A stretch of DNA of 64,000 nt from assembly GCA_964437445.1 (NCBI GenBank), contig CAYTGR010000025.1, positions 1 to 64,000 of the forward strand, written 5' to 3'. Shown piece after piece: positions 23,536 to 31,226 of this stretch. The notes beneath the pieces were generated by a model. That model was given only the letters and a program-made list of their open reading frames with translations, did not search any database and had not been told where the DNA came from. This stretch comes from CAYTGR01 sp964437445 (lineage in GTDB: Bacteria > Chloroflexota > Anaerolineae > B4-G1 > SLSP01). Made by a program: the position numbers and the translations under genes. Each line of letters starts with the position of its first letter. Within the stretch, counting starts at the first letter, position 1.

Positions 23536-23766
23536 ATGTGTCTGGCCGTGCCCATGTTGATTAAAACCATCGCGCCGGGCGACCTCGCCACCGTGGAGAT
23601 TGGCGGCGTGGAGCGGCAGGTCAGCCTGCTGTTGACGCCGGAGGCCAGAGTGGGCCAATACGTCCTGGTGCACACCGGCTACGCCATCAACGTCCTTGAC
23701 GCCGACGAAGCGCAGGAGACGCTGAAACTACTGGCGGAAATCGGTACGCTGGAGGGCGACGCCTGA
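23536..23766 (+). CDS. hypC: Hydrogenase assembly chaperone HypC
   Basis: A 76-aa chaperone (HypC/HybG family) that works with HypD in making the Fe(CN)2CO group. It begins MCLAVP, in which the Cys next to the initiator Met is the essential iron-ligand residue. VGQYVLVHTGYAINVLD is the conserved core. The ATG at 23536 is fixed by this motif and by GAGGAGGT. The next gene is hypD, 57 nt downstream. Confidence 0.95.
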   Translation: MCLAVPMLIKTIAPGDLATVEIGGVERQVSLLLTPEARVGQYVLVHTGYAINVLDADEAQETLKLLAEIGTLEGDA

Positions 23767-23823
23767 CGACACCCGACTTGTGCCGCCATGGAGTGCTGGC
23801 AAACGCCCAAGGATTGCCAACCC

Positions 23824-24912
23824 ATGAAATACATTGACGAATTCCGCGACCCGGCGCTGGCCCGGCAGCTGGTGGAAAGCATCCGCCGGCGGGCCGACCG
23901 CCCGATCCGCCTGATGGAATTCTGCGGCGGGCACACGCACGCCATCTTTCGCTTTGGCCTCCGGCAGCTGCTTGCCCCCCACGTGATCCTGCGCTCCGGC
24001 CCCGGCTGCCCCGTCTGCGTCACCGCCGCCGCCGACCTGGACCGTGCCATCGCCCTGGCGCAAGTCCCCGGCGCGATCCTTGCCACCTTCGGCGACATGG
24101 TCCGCGTGCCGGGCAGCCAGGGCGATCTGCAGACCGCGCGGGCTCACGGCGCTGACGTGCGCATCGTCTACTCCGCGTTGGATGCGCTGGAACTCGCCCG
24201 CCACGCCCCGGAGCGTCCCGTCATCTTCCTGGGGGTCGGCTTTGAGACCACCGCGCCGACGATTGCCGCCGCGCTCGTGCAGGCTGAGAGCGAAGCACTG
24301 CCCAACTTCTACGTCTTCAGCATCCACAAGCTGACCCCGCCAGCGATCCGGGCCATCCTCAACGCGGGCGAAGTCGCGTTAGAGGGCGTCATCGGGCCGG
24401 GGCACGTCAGCACAATCACCGGCAGCGACGCCTGGGATTTCCTGCCGCGCGAATACGGCATTCCGTGCGCCGTCTCCGGCTTTGAGCCGTTGGATATCCT
24501 TGGCGCGATTGAGGCGCTGGTCCGCTGCGTCACCGAGAGCCGGCCCGCCGTGGTCAACGCCTACGCGCGCGGCGTCCGCCCGGCAGGCAACCGCGTCGCC
24601 CAGGAGCTCCTGGCGCGCGTCTTTGTCCCGGCCACCGCCGAATGGCGCGGCCTCGGCCCCATCCCAGAAAGCGGCCTGACGCTGCGGCCGGAGTTGGCCC
24701 ACCGCGACGCCGCGCTGCGCTTCCCGGTGGCGGTAGCGCCGGCCCGCGAACCGCCCGGCTGCCGCTGCGGCGCGGTCCTGCGTGGCGTCTTAGAGCCGCC
24801 CGAATGCCCACTTTTCCGCCGCGCCTGCACGCCGCGCAACCCGGTCGGCCCCTGTATGGTCAGCGCCGAGGGCGCTTGCGCGGCCTATTTCCAGTATGCG
24901 GCAGTGGAATAA
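23824..24912 (+). CDS. hypD: Hydrogenase formation protein HypD
   Basis: A 362-aa [4Fe-4S] protein that assembles the cyanide and CO ligands with HypC. FCGGHTHAIFR, RSGPGCPVCVT and GVGFETTAPT are hallmark motifs. The C-terminal cysteine set (CRCGAVLRG, PPECPLF, CMVSAEGACAAYF) binds the cluster. I chose the ATG at 23824 (MKYIDEF, AAGGA 10 nt upstream) over an in-frame ATG at 23788, which has no ribosome binding site and would add a non-conserved stretch. The hypE and hypF genes and the hydrogenase subunits are not in the window. Confidence 0.94.
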   Translation: MKYIDEFRDPALARQLVESIRRRADRPIRLMEFCGGHTHAIFRFGLRQLLAPHVILRSGPGCPVCVTAAADLDRAIALAQVPGAILATFGDMVRVPGSQGDLQTARAHGADVRIVYSALDALELARHAPERPVIFLGVGFETTAPTIAAALVQAESEALPNFYVFSIHKLTPPAIRAILNAGEVALEGVIGPGHVSTITGSDAWDFLPREYGIPCAVSGFEPLDILGAIEALVRCVTESRPAVVNAYARGVRPAGNRVAQELLARVFVPATAEWRGLGPIPESGLTLRPELAHRDAALRFPVAVAPAREPPGCRCGAVLRGVLEPPECPLFRRACTPRNPVGPCMVSAEGACAAYFQYAAVE

Positions 24913-24940
24913 ATCAGTTCAGTAATGAGGAGCTTATCCT

Positions 24941-25846
24941 ATGAGTACTTTTTCATTTTCCGACCGTCTACACACCGGCATACCGCTTGTCGCTGACGGC
25001 GCGACCGGCACCAACCTGCTCCGGCGCGGGCTGCCTGAGGGCACCCCGCCGGAACGCTGGGTTTTGGAGCGCCCGGAGCTGATCCAGCAGCTGGCCGCTG
25101 AATTTGTGGCTGCCGGCGCTGACATCATCCTCACCTGCACCTTCGGCGCGACGGCCCTGCGCCTGCGCCACGCCGACCTGGGCGACCGGATGGCCGAGAT
25201 CAACGCCCGCGCTGCCGCCTTAGCCCGCGCGGCGGTAGCCGGCACCGCGACACTCGTCGCCGGCTCGTTAGGGCCGACCGGCGAGATGCTCAAGCCCTAC
25301 GGCCCCCTGGCCGAGGAGGAGGCCGCCCAGGCCTACGCCGACCAGGCCCGTATCCTCACCGAGAGCGGCGTGGACCTGCTGGTCATTGAGACGCAGTTTG
25401 ATCTGACCGAGGCCAAAGCCGCCCTCCGGGGCGTGCGGTCGGTCAGCCCACTCCCCGTCGTGGTCTCGTTCAGCTTTGACCGGGGCACGCGCACGATGAT
25501 GGGCGTCAAGCCGGAGCAGGTGGGGCGCGAGTTCACCGCGCTCGGCGCCGACGCCATCGGCATCAATTGCGGGCGCAGTCTGGAGGACAACGTCAAAGCG
25601 CTGCACCAGCTGCGCGCCGCCACGGAGCTGCCGCTCTGGTTCAAGCCCAACGCCGGCCTGCCCCACACCGACGAGATAACCGGCCAGGTCACCTACAACG
25701 TCACGCCGGAACAGATGGGGGCCGCGGCGCCAACCTGGCTGGCCGCGGGCGCGCAAATCGTCGGCGGCTGCTGTGGCACCAGCCCCGAACACCTGCAGGC
25801 CATCGCCCGGGCCGTCAAAACCCGGCCCGCGCCCCCCCAACCTTAA
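24941..25846 (+). CDS. Homocysteine S-methyltransferase family protein
   Basis: A 301-aa zinc-dependent methyltransferase resembling the N-terminal (Hcy) domain of MetH. DGATGTNLLRRGLPEG starts the barrel. GINCG and GGCCGTSPEH supply the three zinc-binding cysteines. GSLGPTGEMLKPYGPL is also conserved. It would transfer a methyl group to homocysteine; the donor (corrinoid or S-methylmethionine) is unknown, because no cobalamin domain is fused. GAGGAG lies upstream of the ATG. It lies 28 nt after hypD and probably shares its transcript. Its stop codon is the start of a heptamer array. Confidence 0.88.
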   Translation: MSTFSFSDRLHTGIPLVADGATGTNLLRRGLPEGTPPERWVLERPELIQQLAAEFVAAGADIILTCTFGATALRLRHADLGDRMAEINARAAALARAAVAGTATLVAGSLGPTGEMLKPYGPLAEEEAAQAYADQARILTESGVDLLVIETQFDLTEAKAALRGVRSVSPLPVVVSFSFDRGTRTMMGVKPEQVGREFTALGADAIGINCGRSLEDNVKALHQLRAATELPLWFKPNAGLPHTDEITGQVTYNVTPEQMGAAAPTWLAAGAQIVGGCCGTSPEHLQAIARAVKTRPAPPQP

Positions 25847-25872
25847 CTTTCAACTTTTAACTTTCAACCCTA
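25845..25872. repeat. Heptamer array AACTTTC type filling an intergenic gap
   Basis: Four 7-nt units (AACTTTC, AACTTTT, AACTTTC, AACCCTA) form practically the entire gap between the methyltransferase stop codon and the start of the FAD protein at 25876. No ribosome binding site is left. Confidence 0.9.
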
Positions 25873-25875
25873 ACT

Positions 25876-27261
25876 ATGGAACCAACCACTTACGACGTCA
25901 TCATCATCGGCGGGGGGCCGGCCGGGATCTTTGCGGCGCTGGAATTGAGCCGGCGGCCCGGCCTGAAGATTGCCGTCCTGGAAAAAGGGCGCGACATAGA
26001 GAAGCGGCTTTGCCCCATCCGGGAGACGGGCGGCCCCTGTCGCCATTGCCAGCCCTGCTCCATCCTCACCGGGTGGGGCGGCGCCGGCGCTTTCTCCGAC
26101 GGCAAACTGACGCTCTCGCCGGCGGTGGGGGGGCATCTCAGCGAGATCTTAGGCGAAGCGGCGACCGCTCAGCTGGTCCACGAGGCCGACGCCATTTACC
26201 GGCAGTTCGGCGCACCGGAGCGGGTCTACGGCGAGCAGACTGACGAGCTGGAGACGCTGGAGAAGCGTGCGGCGCTGGCGGGGCTGCGCTTCATCTCCGT
26301 GCCGATCCGCCACCTGGGAACCGAGCGCTGCGTGGAAATCATGCGGGGGATGCGTGACGAGCTGCTGCGGCGCGGCGTCACCCTCCGCACGCGGGCGCCC
26401 GTAGCGCGTGTCCTGACGAGCGGCGGCCGCGTCACCGGCGTGGAAACGGCTAAGGGCGAGCTGCTGGCCGCGGGCGCCGTCATCGCCGCGCCGGGACGGG
26501 AGGGAGCCGCCTGGCTGGAGACGACCGCCAAAACGTTGGGGCTGACGCTCGCGCGCAATCCGGTGGACCTGGGCGTGCGGGTGGAACTGCCCGCTGCCGT
26601 CCTGGAGCCGATCACCCGGTTGGTCTATGAATCCAAGTTTATCTACTACTCGCGCGCTTTTGACGACCAGGTGCGCACCTTCTGCATGTGCCCCTACGGC
26701 GAGGTCAGCACCGAGTTCGCCGGGGATGTGTTGACCGTCAACGGCCACTCCTTCGCCGACCGCCACACCAGCAACACCAACTTTGCGCTGCTGGTCAGCA
26801 AGAATTTCACCGAGCCGTTTGACGATCCCATCACCTACGGCAAGAGCATTGCCCGTTTAGCCAACCTGCTGAGCGGCGGGATCATCGTCCAACGCTTGGG
26901 CGACCTGGAAGCCGGACGGCGCACCAACACGGAACGGTTGGAGCGTTCCATCGTGCGTCCCACCCTGACCAGCGCCGTGCCGGGCGACCTCAACCTGGTG
27001 CTGCCCTACCGGTACGTCGTCAACATCCTGGAGATTTTGCACGCCATGGACGAAATCGCGCCGGGCGTCGCCTCGCGCCACACGTTGCTCTATGGGGTGG
27101 AGGTCAAGTTCTACTCCAGCCGGCCCCACCTGACTGCCGAACTGGAAACCGAGGTGCAGAACCTCTTCGCCGGCGGTGACGGCGCGGGCGTGACGCGCGG
27201 GCTGATCCAGGCCTCGGCCGCCGGCCTGGTGGCCGCGCGGGCCATCCTCAAGCGGCTCTAA
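25876..27261 (+). CDS. FAD-dependent dehydrogenase (COG2509-like)
   Basis: A 461-aa flavoprotein. The N-terminal IIIGGGPAGIFAALEL is a Rossmann FAD site. A cysteine-rich stretch CPIRETGGPCRHCQPC precedes GWGGAGAFSDGKL. A GXGXXG-like AAPGREG and the C-terminal FAGGDGAGVTRGLIQASAAG close the FAD fold. This matches uncharacterised FAD-dependent dehydrogenases of COG2509. The clustered cysteines might bind an Fe-S centre or form a disulfide. Substrate is unknown. There is no Shine-Dalgarno site, because a heptamer array precedes the ATG. Confidence 0.85.
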   Translation: MEPTTYDVIIIGGGPAGIFAALELSRRPGLKIAVLEKGRDIEKRLCPIRETGGPCRHCQPCSILTGWGGAGAFSDGKLTLSPAVGGHLSEILGEAATAQLVHEADAIYRQFGAPERVYGEQTDELETLEKRAALAGLRFISVPIRHLGTERCVEIMRGMRDELLRRGVTLRTRAPVARVLTSGGRVTGVETAKGELLAAGAVIAAPGREGAAWLETTAKTLGLTLARNPVDLGVRVELPAAVLEPITRLVYESKFIYYSRAFDDQVRTFCMCPYGEVSTEFAGDVLTVNGHSFADRHTSNTNFALLVSKNFTEPFDDPITYGKSIARLANLLSGGIIVQRLGDLEAGRRTNTERLERSIVRPTLTSAVPGDLNLVLPYRYVVNILEILHAMDEIAPGVASRHTLLYGVEVKFYSSRPHLTAELETEVQNLFAGGDGAGVTRGLIQASAAGLVAARAILKRL

Positions 27262-27264
27262 AGC

Positions 27265-27292
27265 GACCACGGACCACAGACGACCGACCACC
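27265..27292. repeat. Heptamer array GACCACG type
   Basis: Four 7-nt units (GACCACG, GACCACA, GACGACC, GACCACC) start 3 nt after the FAD-protein stop codon. Confidence 0.85.
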
Positions 27293-27333
27293 CATAACTG
27301 CTCACCTACTACCATTGGGGGAATTAAGGGAGA

Positions 27334-27382
27334 GTAACGCGCTTTAGCGCGGGGGGACGGCGCTCGAGCGCCTCACTACCAA
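27334..27382 (+). repeat. CGCTTTAGCGC double-hairpin repeat, copy B
   Basis: GTAA-CGCGCTTTAGCGCG-GGGGGACG-GCGCTCGAGCGC-CTCACTACCAA: the same architecture and orientation as copies A (18060) and C (37418), 30 nt before the pyruvate kinase start. Both arms of the second palindrome have changed together (GCTCGAGC), keeping the hairpin. Confidence 0.8.
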
Positions 27383-27411
27383 CTTTACACACGATTTACA
27401 AGGAGAAAACT

Positions 27412-28890
27412 ATGCCACTGACCAAAATTGTCTGCACCTTAGGGCCGGCCTGCGAATCTGAAGAAATTCTGCGGGCGATGATGCAGGCCGGGATGACGGT
27501 GGCCCGGCTCAACTTCTCGCACGGCTCTGCCGACGAGAAACGCCGGCTGGTGGAGCGGATTCGCCGGGTGGCCCAGGCAGAGCGGCGCTATGTGGCGATC
27601 ATGGGGGATCTGCAGGGACCCAAGATCCGCGTCGGCGACCTGCCGCCGGCCGGGATCATGCTCCAGGAGGGGACCGAGGTGACGCTCACGGCCGGGGCCG
27701 CCGGTCCGGCGGAAATCCCGTTCCCGCACCCCGACATCGTGGAGGATATCCGCCCTGGTCACCGGCTGCTGTTAGACGACGGCACCCTGGAATTGGAAGC
27801 GCTCGTGGTGGAACCGCCGCGCGTCCGCTGCCGCGTCCACGTCGGCGGGCGGCTCACCTCACACAAAGGCGTCAACCTGCCGGGCGTCCCGTTGCGGCTC
27901 TCGGCGCTCACCACCAAGGACCGCGAGGATGCCCGGCTGGCGGTAGAGCTTGGCCTGGACTATCTGGCACTCTCCTTCGTCCGTCACGCCGCCGACGTGG
28001 ACGAGCTGCGCGCCCTGCTGGTGGCGTACGCCGGCGGGCTGCCGGCGCGCCTGGCGGGGGAAAACCCCAACGTCATCCCGGCCATCGTCGCCAAAATTGA
28101 AAAGCCGGAGGCGTTGGAGGAGCTGGAGGCCATCGTCCGCAAATCGGACGCGGTGATGGTGGCGCGCGGCGATCTGGGCGTGGAGACCGCGCCGGAGCAG
28201 GTCCCACTGGCGCAAAAACGGATCATCCGGCTCTGCAACCGGGTGGGCAAGCCGGTCATCACCGCCACACAGATGCTCCAATCTATGGTGGATAACCCCC
28301 GTCCTACCCGCGCCGAGGCCTCCGACGTAGCCAATGCAATCCTGGACGGCAGCGACGCGGTGATGCTTTCCGGCGAGACCTCGGTGGGGAAATACCCCGT
28401 GGAAACGGTCGCCATGATGGCTAAAATCGCCGACAGTGTAGAACATTCCGCCTCCTTCCCCTACCAGCAACTGCTGGAAGTCGCGCCGGAAGTGGAAGAG
28501 CCGACGACGGAGCGTGTCTCGCGCGCCATCAGCCGGGCCACGGTGGAAATCGCGCAAGAGGTCAACGCCACCGCCATCCTCACCTCCTCCGAATCAGGCC
28601 GGACGGCCCGGATGGTGGCACGCCACCGCCCCAAGACCCCGCTCCTGGGCATCACGCCCTTTGAGGAGACAGCCCGCCGCATGAATCTGGTCTGGGGCGT
28701 CATCCCGGCCGTCGTCTGCGGCTTCCGCGACACCGACCAGATGATCCAGATGATGGTGCAGGCCGCCGTCGCGCGGGGTTATGCCGCGATTGGCCGCGAG
28801 GTTGTGCTGACCGCCGGCATCCCGCTGGAGGTCCACGGTGTGACCAACATGGTCAAAGTCCACTCCGTGCGCCCTGAAGATTTGCGCTGA
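27412..28890 (+). CDS. pyk: Pyruvate kinase
   Basis: A 492-aa glycolytic enzyme converting phosphoenolpyruvate and ADP to pyruvate and ATP. Landmarks are TKIVCTLGPA at the N-terminus, ARLNFSHG, GDLQGPKIRVG, KIEKPEALEEL, VARGDLGVE and TATQMLQSM, a signature of the active site. A C-terminal regulatory domain (ATAILTSSESGRTARMVARHRP) is present, without the extra PEP-utilising domain of some bacterial enzymes. AAGGAG lies 6-7 nt before the ATG. A repeat element lies just upstream. The stop is followed by GTGAGTA-type heptamers (28901-28926). Confidence 0.96.
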   Translation: MPLTKIVCTLGPACESEEILRAMMQAGMTVARLNFSHGSADEKRRLVERIRRVAQAERRYVAIMGDLQGPKIRVGDLPPAGIMLQEGTEVTLTAGAAGPAEIPFPHPDIVEDIRPGHRLLLDDGTLELEALVVEPPRVRCRVHVGGRLTSHKGVNLPGVPLRLSALTTKDREDARLAVELGLDYLALSFVRHAADVDELRALLVAYAGGLPARLAGENPNVIPAIVAKIEKPEALEELEAIVRKSDAVMVARGDLGVETAPEQVPLAQKRIIRLCNRVGKPVITATQMLQSMVDNPRPTRAEASDVANAILDGSDAVMLSGETSVGKYPVETVAMMAKIADSVEHSASFPYQQLLEVAPEVEEPTTERVSRAISRATVEIAQEVNATAILTSSESGRTARMVARHRPKTPLLGITPFEETARRMNLVWGVIPAVVCGFRDTDQMIQMMVQAAVARGYAAIGREVVLTAGIPLEVHGVTNMVKVHSVRPEDLR

Positions 28891-28900
28891 GGAAGCGGGG

Positions 28901-28926
28901 AGTGTGAGTAGTGAGCAGGAATGAGT
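28901..28926. repeat. Degenerate heptamer array AGTGTGA/GTAGTGA type
   Basis: Three to four degenerate 7-nt units follow the pyruvate kinase stop. They resemble the AGTGAGC words at 17942 and, inverted, the GCTCACT words at 9857. Confidence 0.55.
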
Positions 28927-29023
28927 CTGTAGTGCCGCGCTCATGGTCTTAAAGAAAATAATCCGGTTTTAAACTTCATCAGCGCGGCGAAGACAACGCG
29001 ACAGCTCCACTATGAACCCACAC

Positions 29024-29060
29024 AAAAGAGCGGGGAGAGGGTAAGTCCCTCTCCCCGCTC
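29024..29060 (-). terminator. Rho-independent terminator of the zinc-ribbon gene
   Basis: Read on the minus strand, a perfect 14-bp stem (GAGCGGGGAGAGGG with its complement, 5-nt loop) is followed by TTTTGTG. It starts 19 nt after the stop codon of the zinc-ribbon membrane protein. Confidence 0.85.
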
Positions 29061-29078
29061 CCGTGACCGGCGGTAAGA

Positions 29079-29549
29079 CTAAGCCCGCTCCAGCACCGGC
29101 TCCACCACCTGCGCCGCCTGCGGCGCACCGCAGTAGGGGCAGAGATTCCAATCCATCTGCAACGGTTTGCGACAGGAGGGGCAGCTCTTCTTGAGCTTGG
29201 TGTGGCAGTGCGGACAATAAAGAAAATCGCCATGGACTTTAGCCCCGCACGACGGGCAAAGTTCCGGCTCCTCAATGGCCTGCAGCAGCGCCTCTTGCTC
29301 CAGCGCTCGCTCGTAGGCCTCGGAGAGCGTCTCTTTGGGACGAGTCAGGAAGTAAACGAAGAGCCCTGGCAGCGTCAAGATTGCGACCATCAGCGTAGCC
29401 AGAATTTGCGCGACCCAATCGCGCGTCCGGGAGCGCATATCCCGAAACGTCCACAGTACCATCCCAATCCACAAACTGGTGACAAAAACCGACGTCATCA
29501 GCACCAGCACCAGCACAATCTGGGGCAGTTGTTCCAGCAATTGATCCAT
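29079..29549 (-). CDS. Membrane protein with double zinc ribbon
   Basis: A 156-aa protein. Two N-terminal membrane helices (about residues 10-32 and 48-68) are followed by a short helical linker and a double zinc ribbon with four CxxC-type pairs: CPSCGA, CPHCHT, CPSCRK and CPYCGA. The basic loop FRDMRSRTRD would be cytoplasmic. Function is unknown. It has its own promoter (29600-29627) and terminator, so it is a single-gene unit. Confidence 0.82.
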   Translation of the reverse strand: MDQLLEQLPQIVLVLVLMTSVFVTSLWIGMVLWTFRDMRSRTRDWVAQILATLMVAILTLPGLFVYFLTRPKETLSEAYERALEQEALLQAIEEPELCPSCGAKVHGDFLYCPHCHTKLKKSCPSCRKPLQMDWNLCPYCGAPQAAQVVEPVLERA

Positions 29550-29599
29550 GCTATAGACTCCTCACGTAGCTACCCTGGCGGCTGTGCCGCCCCGCAAAG

Positions 29600-29627
29600 A
29601 TTATACCATTGGCTTGAGGAGAGGCAA
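29600..29627 (-). promoter_or_regulatory. Promoter of the zinc-ribbon gene
   Basis: On the minus strand, TTGCCT (29622-29627), 16 nt, then TATAAT (29600-29605) preceded by TGG, giving an extended -10. The gene starts 50 nt downstream. Confidence 0.75.
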
Positions 29628-29664
29628 GGCCAGCCCGATCCCGGACCGGCCACTATAAACCAGT

Positions 29665-29689
29665 GCGTCGCACTTGAGCAGTGCGACGC
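29665..29689. other. Gene-end hairpin with TGAGC loop, copy 1
   Basis: A perfect 10-bp stem, GCGTCGCACT / AGTGCGACGC, with loop TGAGC lies 19 nt after the L,D-transpeptidase stop. No U-tract follows on the minus strand. A hairpin with the same loop and a covarying stem occurs at 40138-40164, also 19 nt after a stop codon. Confidence 0.7.
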
Positions 29690-29707
29690 GCCGGTTAAAG
29701 CAAGTTG

Positions 29708-30940
29708 TTACTGCCCCGCCGTCCCCACCTGAGCCAGCGTCACGCCGGCCACCGGCGCTGAACGGTGAACCCAAACCCAGGTCCCCGCCCCGGCCTGGCT
29801 GCTGAGCACCAGATCTTGCTGCGGGGCAGCGTAAGGGGTCGTCCAATCGTACAACCACTTGGCGTCCAGCAGCGCCAGATTCACGCAGCCGTGGCTGCGG
29901 GTGAAGCCAAATGAGTCGTGCCAGTAGGCCGCGTGGAGCGCAATGTCATGATTGAAGTATTGCGTCCACTCCACGTTCTCCAGGTAGTACCAGGCCGGAT
30001 TCCCCATGTCCACGTCCTGATTGCTCATCGGCGTGGAGGGTAATTTTCCCCAGATGCGAAAGAGCCCGTCGGGCGTCCAGGTGTGCGGCCGGCCGGAAGA
30101 GATCAACGTCGCAAACACCATGCGCGGTCCCTCGTAAGCAGCCAACGTCTGCTCAAAGGTATCAATCTCAATCCACTTTTCATCGGCCCCCACCTCAGCC
30201 GGCGGCAGATCCACGTCCACCCGGGCGACAAAACTCTGGTCCACCCAACGATCAGGGCCGATCATATACCAGAGGTGATCCCCCAGCTGTTCCTGGCCAA
30301 AGATGGTGATCATATCGTAACGCCGCAGCGAGACGTCAGACAGCGCAGCGCCACCGGGCGTGGCAGAGGGACTGACGTTGCGGTTGATCCAGCCAAAGGG
30401 ATACTGGGGCTGCTCGGTCAGCACCACGCCGTGGAAGCGCGATGGGCGGGCAATGGCCACATTCTCAGCCCGGATGTACTCGTCATTGTTAATTTGATAC
30501 CACTTCTGGCCATTATACTCCACCAGCCCCATCACGGTGACCCAATTATCACCCTGCTGGAAGGTACGGAGGGGGGGCAGGTTCGCCTCCGCCTCGGCCG
30601 GGTGGCGGTAAGTCGGCGCGGGCAGCGGGCGCACGTAAGCAAAGGTGTATGACGAAATCGCGTCCTCCGGCACCTCTATGGCCTGGACGGGCAGCTCCGG
30701 CAGGGGATTGGGCAACCGGGCCCGCAGGTAATTCAAGCGGACCTCGCGTGCCCCGGGGCTGAACGGCGAACAGCGCTCCGGATTGCGTAAGGTCAGGCTC
30801 CGCGGGCAGAGATCCTCCACCGCCGTGCCATTCGCAAAGAGCGCCAGCTCTGATTGATCAGGGCCGGCAGCCAGGGCCACCCCGGGCAATACCAGGCAAA
30901 GCAATGTGATCGTCAATAAAACCCCAAGCAGGCGTGGCAT
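29708..30940 (-). CDS. Secreted L,D-transpeptidase (YkuD family)
   Basis: A 410-aa protein with an N-terminal signal peptide (LLGVLLTITLLCLVLPGVALA). About 220 residues contain two SH3-like segments (WVTVMGLVEYNGQKWYQINND; a similar one near MITIFGQEQLGDHLWYMI). The C-terminal YkuD domain ends with DSFGFTRSHGCVNLALLDAKWLYDW, whose SHGCVNL motif carries the catalytic Cys. It cross-links peptidoglycan or attaches proteins to it. Two in-frame ATGs lie 12 nt apart; I chose the second because it gives a compact signal peptide, but the first (30952) remains possible. An extended -10 promoter lies upstream. Confidence 0.88.
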   Translation of the reverse strand: MPRLLGVLLTITLLCLVLPGVALAAGPDQSELALFANGTAVEDLCPRSLTLRNPERCSPFSPGAREVRLNYLRARLPNPLPELPVQAIEVPEDAISSYTFAYVRPLPAPTYRHPAEAEANLPPLRTFQQGDNWVTVMGLVEYNGQKWYQINNDEYIRAENVAIARPSRFHGVVLTEQPQYPFGWINRNVSPSATPGGAALSDVSLRRYDMITIFGQEQLGDHLWYMIGPDRWVDQSFVARVDVDLPPAEVGADEKWIEIDTFEQTLAAYEGPRMVFATLISSGRPHTWTPDGLFRIWGKLPSTPMSNQDVDMGNPAWYYLENVEWTQYFNHDIALHAAYWHDSFGFTRSHGCVNLALLDAKWLYDWTTPYAAPQQDLVLSSQAGAGTWVWVHRSAPVAGVTLAQVGTAGQ

Positions 30941-31000
30941 TTCCTCAATCATCCTCCGCTATATGCAGTCGCGCAAAGAGCGACTCTACTCAAAATACAA

Positions 31001-31009
31001 ATTATACCA
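31001..31009 (-). promoter_or_regulatory. Extended -10 promoter of the L,D-transpeptidase gene
   Basis: On the minus strand the sequence TGGTATAAT gives a consensus extended -10. No clear -35 is visible at 16-18 nt. The predicted 5' leader is about 55 nt. Confidence 0.6.
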
Positions 31010-31160
31010 CAATCTCTTTTAGTTTGAGTTTACAGAACCGGGCCCGGCGTTACCGCCCAAACCCTGCTATTGGGGCAGGAAAACGCCCCGGCTATCCGCG
31101 TCAGGCATACCGGCGCTCACCTAAAGATTAAAGACGCCCCCGACGCGCGAAAAGTTCCGC

Positions 31161-31188
31161 TTGCCCTTCGTTCTATTGGCGATATAAT
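31161..31188 (+). promoter_or_regulatory. Promoter of the histidine-kinase-like gene
   Basis: TTGCCC (31161-31166), 16 nt, TATAAT (31183-31188). The ATG is 39 nt downstream, with a GAGGGGGGAG ribosome binding site. Confidence 0.75.
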
Positions 31189-31226
31189 TTGATGTAGAAT
31201 TAGTCTAAACCCGCGAGGGGGGAGCC

